The translations under genes and the position numbers were made by a program. Source: Brevundimonas sp. (GTDB lineage: Bacteria > Pseudomonadota > Alphaproteobacteria > Caulobacterales > Caulobacteraceae). From it: DNA of 9,676 nucleotides. The notes below the pieces were generated by a model. That model was given only the letters and a program-made list of their open reading frames with translations, was not told the origin of the DNA and made no database searches. The stretch spans positions 1-9,676 of the forward strand of contig JAVHYH010000123.1 of NCBI GenBank assembly GCA_031119155.1, in the 5' to 3' direction. Of the stretch, positions 1-6,390 are shown in pieces. Numbering within the stretch: position 1 is the first letter of the stretch; the number at the start of each line of letters is the position of its first letter.

Positions 1-1
1 C

Positions 2-145
2 GTTCTGCCCATGGCGCTGTCGCCGGCTTCGATCCGCAATGTCATGAGCGATCTCGAGCATGCGGGGCTCATCTACGCGCCGCATACGTCGGCCGGGCGC
101 CTGCCGACGCAATCGGGGCTGCGCCTGTTCGTCGATGGCCTGCTG
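2..145 (+). pseudogene. hrcA: Heat-inducible repressor HrcA, fragment cut at its 3' side
   Basis: The frame running in from the window edge matches the part of HrcA that covers the end of the winged-helix DNA-binding domain. It contains LSPASIRNVMSDLE, then GLIYAPHTSAGRLPTQ and LRLFVDGLL, a signature I recognise with confidence. HrcA represses groESL and dnaK-type heat-shock genes by binding CIRCE operators. Family members of about 340 residues continue after this point with an acidic stretch (usually EVGD-like). Here the match stops at about base 145: the frame stays open to 676, but that part is only the antisense of the opposite-strand gene. About 49 codons are visible, and the GAF-like inducer-binding and dimerisation regions are absent. 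The usual downstream partner grpE is also absent. The upstream part lies outside the window, so I cannot tell whether the N-terminus is intact. It could be a real remnant or an assembly chimera. Confidence 0.8.
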
Positions 146-661
146 ATAGGGGTTGGAGGCCTTCTGCTCCTCCCCGATTGCGGGTTTTCCGCTGTGCGTC
201 TGTTCCTTCGAGGGCGACGCTTCCGCCGGCCGCGGCTGCGCGTCGGCCTGCCCTTGTCCTTGACCGACAGCGTCTGCAGACGCGCCGGTTTCGCTGGAGG
301 CCACCGGCGCTGCGCCCGTCGCGCTCATCCCGGCGGTGTTGCCGCCCGCCGAGGCGTAGGCCTTCACCGCCGCGCCGAGCTCGCGCGCCAACTGGGCGGC
401 GATGCGGGCGATGCCCTCGGGGTCCACGCCGACCATGGAGCGCAGCATCTGCAGCCGGGCCTTGAGCTGCTCGATCTTCTGACGCGCCGCGGCCTTGCGC
501 TCCTCGGAGGCTTCGCTCGACCGGGATTTCAGGCTTTCCGAAGCGGCCTGCGCCTCGCGCAGCTTCGCCGACTGCTGCGCCGCCAGCCGGTCCTGACGCG
601 CGTCAGCAGACGCCTTCAGCGGTGTCAGCAGGTTCATCAGGCTGGAAGGATCGATCTTCAC
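146..661 (-). CDS. Unidentified coiled-coil protein, 3' end missing
   Basis: The minus strand is open from a GTG at 661-659 to the left window edge, and codon use is strongly coding (GC-rich third positions; many GCC, CTG, GAG and CAG). The protein starts VKIDPSSLMNLLTPL. Residues about 22-75 form a charged Q/E/K/R/A-rich helix likely to be a coiled coil (for example RQKIEQLKARLQMLRSMV). Next comes VDPEGIARIAAQLARELG, a possible short amphipathic helix pair at about 79-103, then a low-complexity A/S/G/Q/E tail from about 105 to 170. There is no signal peptide, membrane segment or known catalytic motif. No good ribosome-binding site precedes the GTG; an in-frame ATG lies at 637-635. Codons left of about base 131 are antisense hrcA, so the natural C-terminus has been lost. 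I do not recognise the family. The lack of a stop to the window edge reflects the chimeric junction, not a long gene. Confidence 0.65.
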
Positions 662-721
662 AACCGGGGAGGGTGAGCTGAGCCGCGGAATCCGGCAAGA
701 GTCCCCGCGCGCGGCCCGGCC

Positions 722-750
722 TGTAAATCGCCGCTCTCTTCGGGTATAGG
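722..750 (+). promoter_or_regulatory. Weak promoter candidate for obgE
   Basis: TGTAAA (722-727) and TATAGG (745-750) are separated by 17 bases, the spacing of a vegetative promoter. The -10 box matches TATAAT at four of six positions and the -35 box is poor. It is the best candidate in the gap between the divergent coiled-coil gene and obgE and would give an mRNA leader of roughly 75 nt. This is inference from spacing and base identity only. Confidence 0.3.
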
Positions 751-783
751 CACGGCGCTCAAGCAGCGAGCGACCGTTCGTCA

Positions 784-801
784 TCCCCGCGGAGGCGGGG
801 A
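784..801. repeat. REP-like hairpin upstream of obgE
   Basis: TCCCCGC (784-790) and GCGGGGA (795-801) form a perfect 7-bp stem with the loop GGAG. Preceded by CGTCA, it resembles the widespread proteobacterial intergenic repeat of the GTCATTCCCGCGNNNGCGGGAATC type. Only one copy lies in this window, so the repeat status rests on resemblance. It would lie in the obgE leader, about 30 bases before the start codon. Confidence 0.5.
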
Positions 802-831
802 CGCGAGCGGTAGCGCCAAAGAAATCCCGCG

Positions 832-1893
832 ATGAAGTTCCTCGACCAGGCCAAGATCTATATCCGCAGCGGCAACGGCGGCGGCGGCTCCGTGTCGTTC
901 CGGCGCGAGAAATTCATCCCGAACGGCGGGCCGGACGGCGGTGACGGCGGTCATGGCGGCAATGTGTGGATCACGGCCGTCGATGGCCTGAACACCCTGA
1001 TCGACTATCGCTACCAGCAGCATTTCAAGGCCCAGACCGGTCACCACGGCCAGGGTCGCCAGATGCACGGCGGCAAGGGCGAGGATGTGATCCTGAAAGT
1101 CCCGGTCGGCACCCAGGTGCTGGACGAGGACAAGGAAACGGTGCTGCTGGACATGGACCGCCCCGGCATGACCGAGATGCTGCTGAAGGGCGGCAACGGC
1201 GGCTGGGGCAACACCCGGTTCAAGGGTCCGCAGAACCAGGCGCCGACCTACGCCAACCCCGGCCAGCAAGGTCAGGAGCGCTGGGTCTGGCTGCGCCTGA
1301 AGCTGATCGCCGACATCGGTCTGGCGGGCCTGCCGAACGCGGGCAAGTCGACCTTCCTGGCGGCGGCCAGCGCGGCCAAGCCCAAGATCGCCGACTATCC
1401 CTTCACCACCCTGGCGCCCAACCTTGGCATGGTGGACCTGAGCCCGACCGAACGCTTCGTCATCGCCGACATCCCCGGCCTGATCGAGGGCGCGTCGGAA
1501 GGCGCCGGCCTGGGCACCCGCTTCCTCGGCCACGTCGAACGGTCGGCCTCGCTGATCCATCTGATCGACGGGACGCAGGAGGATGTGGTCGAGGCCTGGC
1601 GGATCATTCGCGGCGAGTTGGACGCCTATGGCGAGGGGCTGGCCGACAAGACCGAACTGCTGGCGCTGAACAAGATCGACGCCCTGTCGGAGGAAGAGCG
1701 CGAGGAGAAGGCCGCCGCCCTGGCGGCCGTCGCCGGTCGCCGTCCGATGCTGGTGTCCGGCGTATCGGGCGAGGGCGTGACCGAGCTTCTCCGCGCCGCC
1801 TGGATCGAGGTCCGCAAGACGCGCGGCGAGTTGACCCGCGTCGATGATGAGGATGAAGGCGTGGTCGAGACGCCCGGCGGCTGGCAGCCGTAA
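832..1893 (+). CDS. obgE: Obg family GTPase ObgE/CgtA
   Basis: This is the essential GTPase that binds the 50S ribosomal subunit and acts in ribosome assembly and in growth and stress control; the Caulobacter homologue is CgtA. The 353 residues fit the family. The N-terminal glycine-rich Obg fold (about 1-158) starts MKFLDQAKIYIRSGNGGGG. The G domain follows: G1 GLPNAGKST (166-174), switch I DYPFTTLAPN (188-197), G3 DIPGLIEG (213-220) and G4 NKID (280-283), with a G5-like SGVSGEG at about 309. The C-terminus is short and acidic (DDEDEG), as in alphaproteobacterial members, rather than a full OCT domain. The ATG at 832 gives the exact expected N-terminus although the upstream AAAGAAAT is a weak ribosome-binding site. 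The usual upstream partners rplU and rpmA are not seen; a divergent unrelated gene sits there instead. Confidence 0.97.
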   Translation: MKFLDQAKIYIRSGNGGGGSVSFRREKFIPNGGPDGGDGGHGGNVWITAVDGLNTLIDYRYQQHFKAQTGHHGQGRQMHGGKGEDVILKVPVGTQVLDEDKETVLLDMDRPGMTEMLLKGGNGGWGNTRFKGPQNQAPTYANPGQQGQERWVWLRLKLIADIGLAGLPNAGKSTFLAAASAAKPKIADYPFTTLAPNLGMVDLSPTERFVIADIPGLIEGASEGAGLGTRFLGHVERSASLIHLIDGTQEDVVEAWRIIRGELDAYGEGLADKTELLALNKIDALSEEEREEKAAALAAVAGRRPMLVSGVSGEGVTELLRAAWIEVRKTRGELTRVDDEDEGVVETPGGWQP

Positions 1894-2008
1894 GGCGCCG
1901 ACGCTGAGCGGCGACATCGTCCTTCAAACGCTCCCCGCACTGATCAAGCGCGACAGCCCGGTTTCGACGTGTTAGGGCGCGGGTGAGCATAAGTCGCGCG
2001 AGCCCGCC

Positions 2009-2683
2009 TTGTCCTTCTTCCACGCCGGTCCCGCGCCGAGAAACCCCGGTCCCCGCCGGGGCGCGCTGCGTGACGGTCTGGACCTGAGCCCCGGCATGGC
2101 GGTCGGGCTGTTCGGCGGCTCGTTCAATCCCGCCCATGACGGCCACGCCCACGTCGCCGAAACGGCCCTGCGCCGGCTGGGGCTGGACCGGGTCGTCTGG
2201 CTGGTCTCGCCGCAGAACCCGCTGAAGGACGCCCGCGAGAGCGCGCCTCTGGCCGAACGCATGGCCTCGGCGGCCGGCGCGGCGAAACTGGCCGCCAGCG
2301 GGCCGTCGATGATCATCTCCGACGTCGAGACCCGGATGGGCACCCAATGGACGGTGGACACCCTTCGGGCGCTGGTCGCCCGGCATCCGGGGGTGCGGTT
2401 CGTCTGGCTGATGGGGTCGGACAACCTGGCCAGCTTCCACAAATGGCGCGGCTGGACCGACATCGCGCGCCTGATGCCGATGGCGGTGATCGCCCGGCCG
2501 GGCTCGCTGCTGGACAGCCGCACCGCTCCCGCCGCCGCCCGCTTCGCCGGCGCGCGCGTGCCCTCGGAGAAGGCCCGGCTGCTGCCCGATCTGGAGGCTC
2601 CGGCCTGGACCTATCTGACCGCGCCGCTGAACCCGAGGTCGTCCACGGCCCTGCGTCAGGCGGCCAAAGGCTCAGGTGCGTGA
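2009..2683 (+). CDS. nadD: Nicotinate-nucleotide adenylyltransferase NadD
   Basis: It joins nicotinate mononucleotide and ATP to make deamido-NAD, a late step of NAD synthesis in the cytoplasm. The nucleotidyltransferase motif GLFGGSFNPAHDGH (33-46 from the first possible start) carries the HxGH ATP-binding signature. WLVSPQNPLK and the C-terminal SSTALR (about 211-216), equivalent to ISSTxIR, complete the fold. The start is unsure. A TTG at 2009 is the first possible start after the in-frame stop at 1973-1975 and gives 224 residues. An ATG at 2096 gives 195 residues and begins MAVGLFGG, where most NadD proteins begin. Neither has a strong ribosome-binding site. I give the longer limit because Caulobacterales homologues often carry a short basic extension. 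proB/proA, often found between obgE and nadD in related groups, are missing. Confidence 0.93.
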   Translation: MSFFHAGPAPRNPGPRRGALRDGLDLSPGMAVGLFGGSFNPAHDGHAHVAETALRRLGLDRVVWLVSPQNPLKDARESAPLAERMASAAGAAKLAASGPSMIISDVETRMGTQWTVDTLRALVARHPGVRFVWLMGSDNLASFHKWRGWTDIARLMPMAVIARPGSLLDSRTAPAAARFAGARVPSEKARLLPDLEAPAWTYLTAPLNPRSSTALRQAAKGSGA

Positions 2684-2708
2684 CGCCCGGTCGGGTTTGT
2701 GCTAGGCT
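2680..2708 (+). promoter_or_regulatory. Promoter candidate for rsfS-rlmH
   Basis: GTGACGC (2680-2686), overlapping the nadD stop codon, and GCTAGGCT (2701-2708) are 14 bases apart. They resemble the Caulobacter housekeeping pattern TTGACGS-N10-14-GCTANAWC, with one mismatch in the -35 box and a good core in the -10 box. Transcription would begin near 2714. If so, the GTG at 2699 cannot be the rsfS start. Confidence 0.4.
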
Positions 2709-3205
2709 GCCGCTTTAGTAACCACCCCCGGAGCCCTCCGCTGACCCCCTCTACCGCGTATGACGCGCAAGACGACGCCGTTTCCAACACGGCGCACGAG
2801 ATGGACGAGTTCGAGCCCGTCCGCTCTGAAGATGGTCAGGAAGCGCCCCTCCCCATCGGCCTGACGGACCTCGAGAACGCCATTCTGGCCAAGCTCGACG
2901 AAGACAAGGCGCAGGACATCGTCCTGATCGACCTGCGCGGCAAAAGCCCCATGTCGGACGCCATGATCGTGGCCTCGGGCCGCTCGCACCGCCATGTCGG
3001 CGCGCTGGCGGATCACCTGCAGCGGCTGATGAAGGAAATGGGTCTGGGCAAGGTCAAGGTCTCGGGCCTGCCGCACTGCGACTGGGTTCTGCTGGATGGC
3101 GGCGACGTGATCGTCCACCTGTTCCGCCCGGAAGTGCGCACCTTCTACAACATCGAGAAGATCTGGTCGGTCGACAGCGGCCACCGCACCGACAGCCGCG
3201 CCTGA
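2699..3205 (+). CDS. rsfS: Ribosomal silencing factor RsfS
   Basis: RsfS (RsfA/YbeB/Iojap family) binds ribosomal protein uL14 and blocks joining of the 30S and 50S subunits when nutrients are short. The family core runs from LENAILAKLDEDKAQDIVLI (about residue 58) through SPMSDAMIVASGRSHRHVGALA, GLPHCDWVLLDGGDVIVHLF and FYNIEKIWS, close to the C-terminus. It sits between nadD and rlmH, the standard order. The start is uncertain. The GTG at 2699 is the outer limit but overlaps the probable -10 box. An in-frame CTG at 2741 has CGGAG seven bases upstream. The ATG at 2801 gives 134 residues, closer to usual family length. The residues before the core are acidic and low in conservation, so the choice does not affect the functional call. 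Confidence 0.92.
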   Translation: MLGCRFSNHPRSPPLTPSTAYDAQDDAVSNTAHEMDEFEPVRSEDGQEAPLPIGLTDLENAILAKLDEDKAQDIVLIDLRGKSPMSDAMIVASGRSHRHVGALADHLQRLMKEMGLGKVKVSGLPHCDWVLLDGGDVIVHLFRPEVRTFYNIEKIWSVDSGHRTDSRA

Positions 3206-3220
3206 TCGGCTGAGCCTCCC

Positions 3221-3685
3221 ATGAAGCTGGGCGTTATCGCGATCGGCAAGCCGGGACGCGGGCCTGAAGCCGTGCTCGCGGACGACTATGCCCAGCGCGC
3301 GACCCTGGCGGGACGGGCGCTGGGGCTGGGCCCGCTGGAACTGATCGACCTGGAGCCCCGCAAGCCGGGCAAGGCGCCGGAGGCGGAGCTGATCCTCAAG
3401 GCTGCCGAGGGCGCGCACCTGATCGCCTGTGACGAGCGGGGCAAGACCTACTCCAGCCGCGCCTTCGCCGAACACATCGCCCAGTTGCGGGATCGCGGCG
3501 AACGGCGACTGGTCTTCGCCATCGGCGGCGCGGACGGGCTGGACGCCAGCGTGCGTGCGGCGGCGGTCTCGACCCTCGCCTTCGGCCCCCAGACCTGGCC
3601 GCATGCGCTGGCGAGGGCGATGCTTGCGGAACAACTGTACCGGGCCGTGACCATTCTGGCCGGATCGCCCTATCATCGGGACTGA
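3221..3685 (+). CDS. rlmH: 23S rRNA pseudouridine-1915 N3-methyltransferase RlmH
   Basis: RlmH is a small SPOUT methyltransferase that uses S-adenosylmethionine to methylate pseudouridine 1915 in helix 69 of 23S rRNA. The 154-residue length is normal. Hallmarks visible are CDERGKTYSSRAFA, the FAIGGADG cofactor-binding loop (99-106), and the C-terminal block with MLAEQLYRA and the terminal SPYHR (149-153), which form the trefoil knot and active site. The ATG at 3221 begins with the expected beta strand MKLGVIAIGK. It lies 15 bases after the rsfS stop, and its TGA directly abuts the ATG of the next gene, so rsfS, rlmH and the envC-like gene are almost certainly co-transcribed. Confidence 0.96.
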   Translation: MKLGVIAIGKPGRGPEAVLADDYAQRATLAGRALGLGPLELIDLEPRKPGKAPEAELILKAAEGAHLIACDERGKTYSSRAFAEHIAQLRDRGERRLVFAIGGADGLDASVRAAAVSTLAFGPQTWPHALARAMLAEQLYRAVTILAGSPYHRD

Positions 3686-4759
3686 ATGCGTCCCTTTGTT
3701 TTCCTCTTGCTGGCGAGCCTGATCGCCCTGCCCGTCGCCGCCGCGGCGCCGCAGGAGCGGGGCGAGGTCGCGCGCCTTCAGGCCGAGTATCGCGATGAGC
3801 TGGCCCGCGCCCGCAGACTGCGCGCCGAGGCCGAGGAGGCCGCCAACGAGATCGCCTCGCTGGAACGCGAACTGTCCCGCCTGACCGCCGCGGTGAGCAC
3901 CGACGATCAGTTGATCAACGCCCAGCGCACCCGGCTGCGCGAACTGGGTCAGCGCGAGGCGGCGCTGGTGGCGAAGTTGTCGGCCGCGCGCGGTCGGCAG
4001 GCGCGCCTGCTGTCGGCCCTGCAGATGATGAGCCGCAAGCCGCCCCCGCCCCTGTTGGTGCCGTCGGAAGAGGCGGTGAACGCGGTGCGGGCCTCCATCC
4101 TGATGCGCGCCATCGCGCCCGAACTGCGCGCCCGGACCAGGGCGCTGATGGACGAGCAGTCCGAACTGACCCGCGTACGCAGGCTGGCGGCGCTGAACAG
4201 CGAGCAACTGTTCACGACCGAGAGCGCCCGGGGCGACCGACAGAGCGAGATTGAATCCCTGACCGCGCGCAAGACGGCGCTGCGGGCGGTGCTGCGGGCC
4301 GAGGCGACCGAGGCCGAACGGGCCGGGCGGGCGCTGGAAAGCCGCCTGCGCAGCCTCGGCGCCGCCGTGCCGACGCCCGAGGCCGACGCCCCGACGACCG
4401 TGGCCCGCCTGCCAGCCGGGCGCAGCCGTCTGACCCCGCCGGTGGTCGGCGCGCCGGACACCCGCTTCGGCCCGCGCACGAGCGGCTGGCGCTGGCGTGC
4501 GAACCGGGTGGAGGCCCGCGCGCCCGCCGCGGGAGAGGTCGTCTTCGCCGGGCCGCTGTCGGGCTGGGGCGAGGTGGTGATCATCGATCTGGGCCCCGGC
4601 TGGCGCGCGGTCGTCGCCGGAATGGAGGAGGTGTCGGTCACGACGGGAGCCCGCGTTTCGGACGGCCAGACCCTGGGTCGCACCGGCGAGGACGGCGAGG
4701 TCTGGTTCCAGTTGCGCCGTGATGAGCGGGCGATCGATCCGGCGCCCTGGCTGGATTAA
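3686..4759 (+). CDS. EnvC-like murein hydrolase activator with zinc-less LytM domain
   Basis: A signal peptide (MRPFVFLLLASLIALPVAAAA, residues 1-21) marks export to the periplasm. Residues about 25-230 are rich in E, R, A and L and look like two coiled-coil stretches separated by a P-rich turn (KPPPPLLVP). The last 99 residues (259-357) have the LytM/M23 fold pattern: RFGPR, then ARAPAAGEVVFAGPLSGWG, GARVSDGQTLG and WFQLRR. The zinc ligands are absent: the HxxxD and HxH motifs of active M23 peptidases are replaced (VWFQLR at 339-344 in place of HLHFEVR). This coiled coil plus inactive LytM layout is that of EnvC, which activates periplasmic amidases at the division site. The role is inferred from this match. 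It follows rlmH with no gap and precedes ctpA, as in other alphaproteobacteria. The enzyme it might activate is not in the window. Confidence 0.85.
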   Translation: MRPFVFLLLASLIALPVAAAAPQERGEVARLQAEYRDELARARRLRAEAEEAANEIASLERELSRLTAAVSTDDQLINAQRTRLRELGQREAALVAKLSAARGRQARLLSALQMMSRKPPPPLLVPSEEAVNAVRASILMRAIAPELRARTRALMDEQSELTRVRRLAALNSEQLFTTESARGDRQSEIESLTARKTALRAVLRAEATEAERAGRALESRLRSLGAAVPTPEADAPTTVARLPAGRSRLTPPVVGAPDTRFGPRTSGWRWRANRVEARAPAAGEVVFAGPLSGWGEVVIIDLGPGWRAVVAGMEEVSVTTGARVSDGQTLGRTGEDGEVWFQLRRDERAIDPAPWLD

Positions 4760-4914
4760 GCACGCTCTGCGCCCTTTCCCTGTGAAACCGCTTCCCAAGG
4801 GCCGTTGACGCTGATTTTATCCACCGCGCCCGGACGGCCATGATTTCGTCGTCCGGGGAAGATGTTACTGCCGACCACAAGGCCGCTTTCCCGGCCCGCT
4901 CAAGAAGAAGACTC

Positions 4915-6285
4915 ATGCGTAAGCTGCTGATGATCGGCGCCGCCGCCGCCACCGTGGTCGGCCTGGGAGCCGCGACCGCCGCCGGGCAGACGCCGCGCAA
5001 CGAAGCCTTCCGCATGATCAGCCTGTTCGGCGACGTGCTGGGCATCGTCGAGCAGGCCTATGTGGTGCCGGTCGACGACAAGAAGCTGGTCGAGGCCGCC
5101 CTGCAGGGCATGATGACGGCGCTGGACCCGCACTCCAACTATCTGCCGCCGGACGGCTATGGCGAGCTGCGCGAGCGCACCGAGGGTCACTACTCTGGCG
5201 TCGGCCTGACCATTTCGTCGGAAGGCGGTCTGGTGAAGATCATCTCGCCGATGGACGGCGGCCCGGCGGCCCGCGCGGGCGTCAACGCCGGCGACGTCAT
5301 CTCGGCCATCGACGGCCAGAGCGCCTCGGGCCTGACGGTCAGCCAGGTGTCGGACAAGCTGCGCGGCGCGGTCGGCACCTCGGTCAAGGTCACCTTCCTG
5401 CGTGACGGCGAGGAGCCGCGTGAGGTCACCCTGACCCGCGAGGTCATCCGCATCGAGTCGGTCACCGGCCGCATCGAGGGCGAGTTCGGCTATCTGCGGA
5501 TCTCGACCTTCAACGAGAACACCGGCCGCGAACTGACCGAAACCATCACCCGCCTGAAGGCCGAGAACCCGGCGCTGAAGGGCTATGTGATCGACCTGCG
5601 CAACAACGGCGGCGGCCTGCTGGATGCGGCCATCGCCGTGTCGGACGCCTTCCTCGAGCGGGGCGAGATCGTCAGCCAGCGCGGGCGCAAGCCGGACCAG
5701 ATCATGCGCTACGCCGCCCAGCCGGGCGACCTGAGCGGCGGCCTGCCGCTGGTGGTGCTGGTCAACTACGGCTCGGCCTCCGCCTCGGAGATCGTCGCCG
5801 GCGCCCTGAAGGATCACCAGCGCGCGACCGTCGTGGGCCTGACCAGCTTCGGCAAGGGTTCGGTGCAGACGGTCATTCCGCTGCGCAACGGCGCGGACGG
5901 CGCCCTGTCGATCACCACGGCCCGCTACTTCACCCCGTCCGGGTCCTCGATCCAGAAGATCGGCATCGAGCCGGATCTGGAAGTCGCCCGCTCGGAAGCC
6001 GAGGCGCGCATCGTGTCGCGCTCCAGCTTCATCTATTCCGAGGCCGCCTACGCCACGGCGCTGGACGGCTCCATCGGCGCCGAGCGCAAGGGCGCGCACG
6101 TCCCCCACGAAGCGCCGGGTCCGGACTATGACAAGGACAAGGACTACCAGCTGGAGCGCGCCTTCGACGTGCTGCGGGCCGGTGGCCGGCTGTCCCAGCT
6201 GGCGGCGGCGCCGACCGGCATCGTCATCACCGCGCCGGGCACGGTCCTCGCCGACAACGGCGCGGCGGAAAGCCCGGGCGAGTAA
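4915..6285 (+). CDS. ctpA: Carboxy-terminal processing protease CtpA (S41 family)
   Basis: This is a periplasmic serine protease of the CtpA/Prc family that trims or degrades envelope proteins, often including peptidoglycan hydrolases. A signal peptide MRKLLMIGAAAATVVGLGAA runs to about residue 24. A helical segment contains ALDPHSNYLPP, then a PDZ domain (about 95-175) begins SGVGLTISSEGG, with the GDVISAIDG carboxylate loop region. The S41 core has GYVIDLRNNGGG, the catalytic serine S289 in YGSASASE and the lysine K314 in SFGKGSVQ. The 25-residue spacing equals that of Prc. The C-terminus keeps the alphaproteobacterial DYQLERAFDVLR motif. The frame is open from an ATG at 4840, but the ATG at 4915, after AAGAAGAAG, puts the signal peptide at the N-terminus and is the likely start. 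The EnvC-like gene next door suggests shared work on cell-wall turnover. Confidence 0.95.
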   Translation: MRKLLMIGAAAATVVGLGAATAAGQTPRNEAFRMISLFGDVLGIVEQAYVVPVDDKKLVEAALQGMMTALDPHSNYLPPDGYGELRERTEGHYSGVGLTISSEGGLVKIISPMDGGPAARAGVNAGDVISAIDGQSASGLTVSQVSDKLRGAVGTSVKVTFLRDGEEPREVTLTREVIRIESVTGRIEGEFGYLRISTFNENTGRELTETITRLKAENPALKGYVIDLRNNGGGLLDAAIAVSDAFLERGEIVSQRGRKPDQIMRYAAQPGDLSGGLPLVVLVNYGSASASEIVAGALKDHQRATVVGLTSFGKGSVQTVIPLRNGADGALSITTARYFTPSGSSIQKIGIEPDLEVARSEAEARIVSRSSFIYSEAAYATALDGSIGAERKGAHVPHEAPGPDYDKDKDYQLERAFDVLRAGGRLSQLAAAPTGIVITAPGTVLADNGAAESPGE

Positions 6286-6302
6286 GTCTCTTCATGGCTA
6301 AT

Positions 6303-6329
6303 GCGCCGTTAGGGTTTCTTAACCGGCGC
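6303..6329. other. Imperfect inverted repeat between ctpA and the deacetylase gene
   Basis: GCGCCGTTA (6303-6311) pairs with TTAACCGGCGC (6319-6329), leaving a single bulged C, to give a nine-pair stem with the loop GGGTTTCT. There is no T-run after it, so it is a poor intrinsic terminator. It could reduce read-through, protect the ctpA mRNA end or bind a regulator. The only support is the pairing itself. Confidence 0.35.
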
Positions 6330-6390
6330 CCGGCAATGTGAGCCTTGAAGGGGTCCGTCAGGGCCTCGCCCTCGAGCGCGCTCACCGTCC

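Noticed and set aside
11..676. Plus-strand 221-codon frame starting with HrcA sequence as one fusion protein
   Set aside because: Only the first 45 codons resemble HrcA. The rest is the exact antisense of a minus-strand gene with strong coding bias and gives arginine/leucine-rich nonsense.
781..1917. 378-codon minus-strand frame opposite obgE
   Set aside because: It is a shadow of obgE in high-GC DNA; its composition is A/G/R/H-rich without family motifs.
2702..4798. 698-codon minus-strand frame opposite rsfS, rlmH and the envC-like gene
   Set aside because: It spans three confident genes on the other strand and has no domain; this is a typical GC-rich shadow frame.
4805..4811. Perfect TTGACGC -35 box before ctpA
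   Set aside because: No -10 box resembling GCTANAWC or TATAAT lies at a proper distance, so no promoter is called.
4840..4914. 25-residue N-terminal extension of CtpA from the ATG at 4840
   Set aside because: The ATG at 4915 places a good signal peptide at the N-terminus and has a purine-rich AAGAAGAAG just upstream; the extension would bury the signal.
4900..6108. 402-codon minus-strand frame opposite ctpA
   Set aside because: CtpA is intact with catalytic residues and signal peptide; the shadow has no motif of its own.
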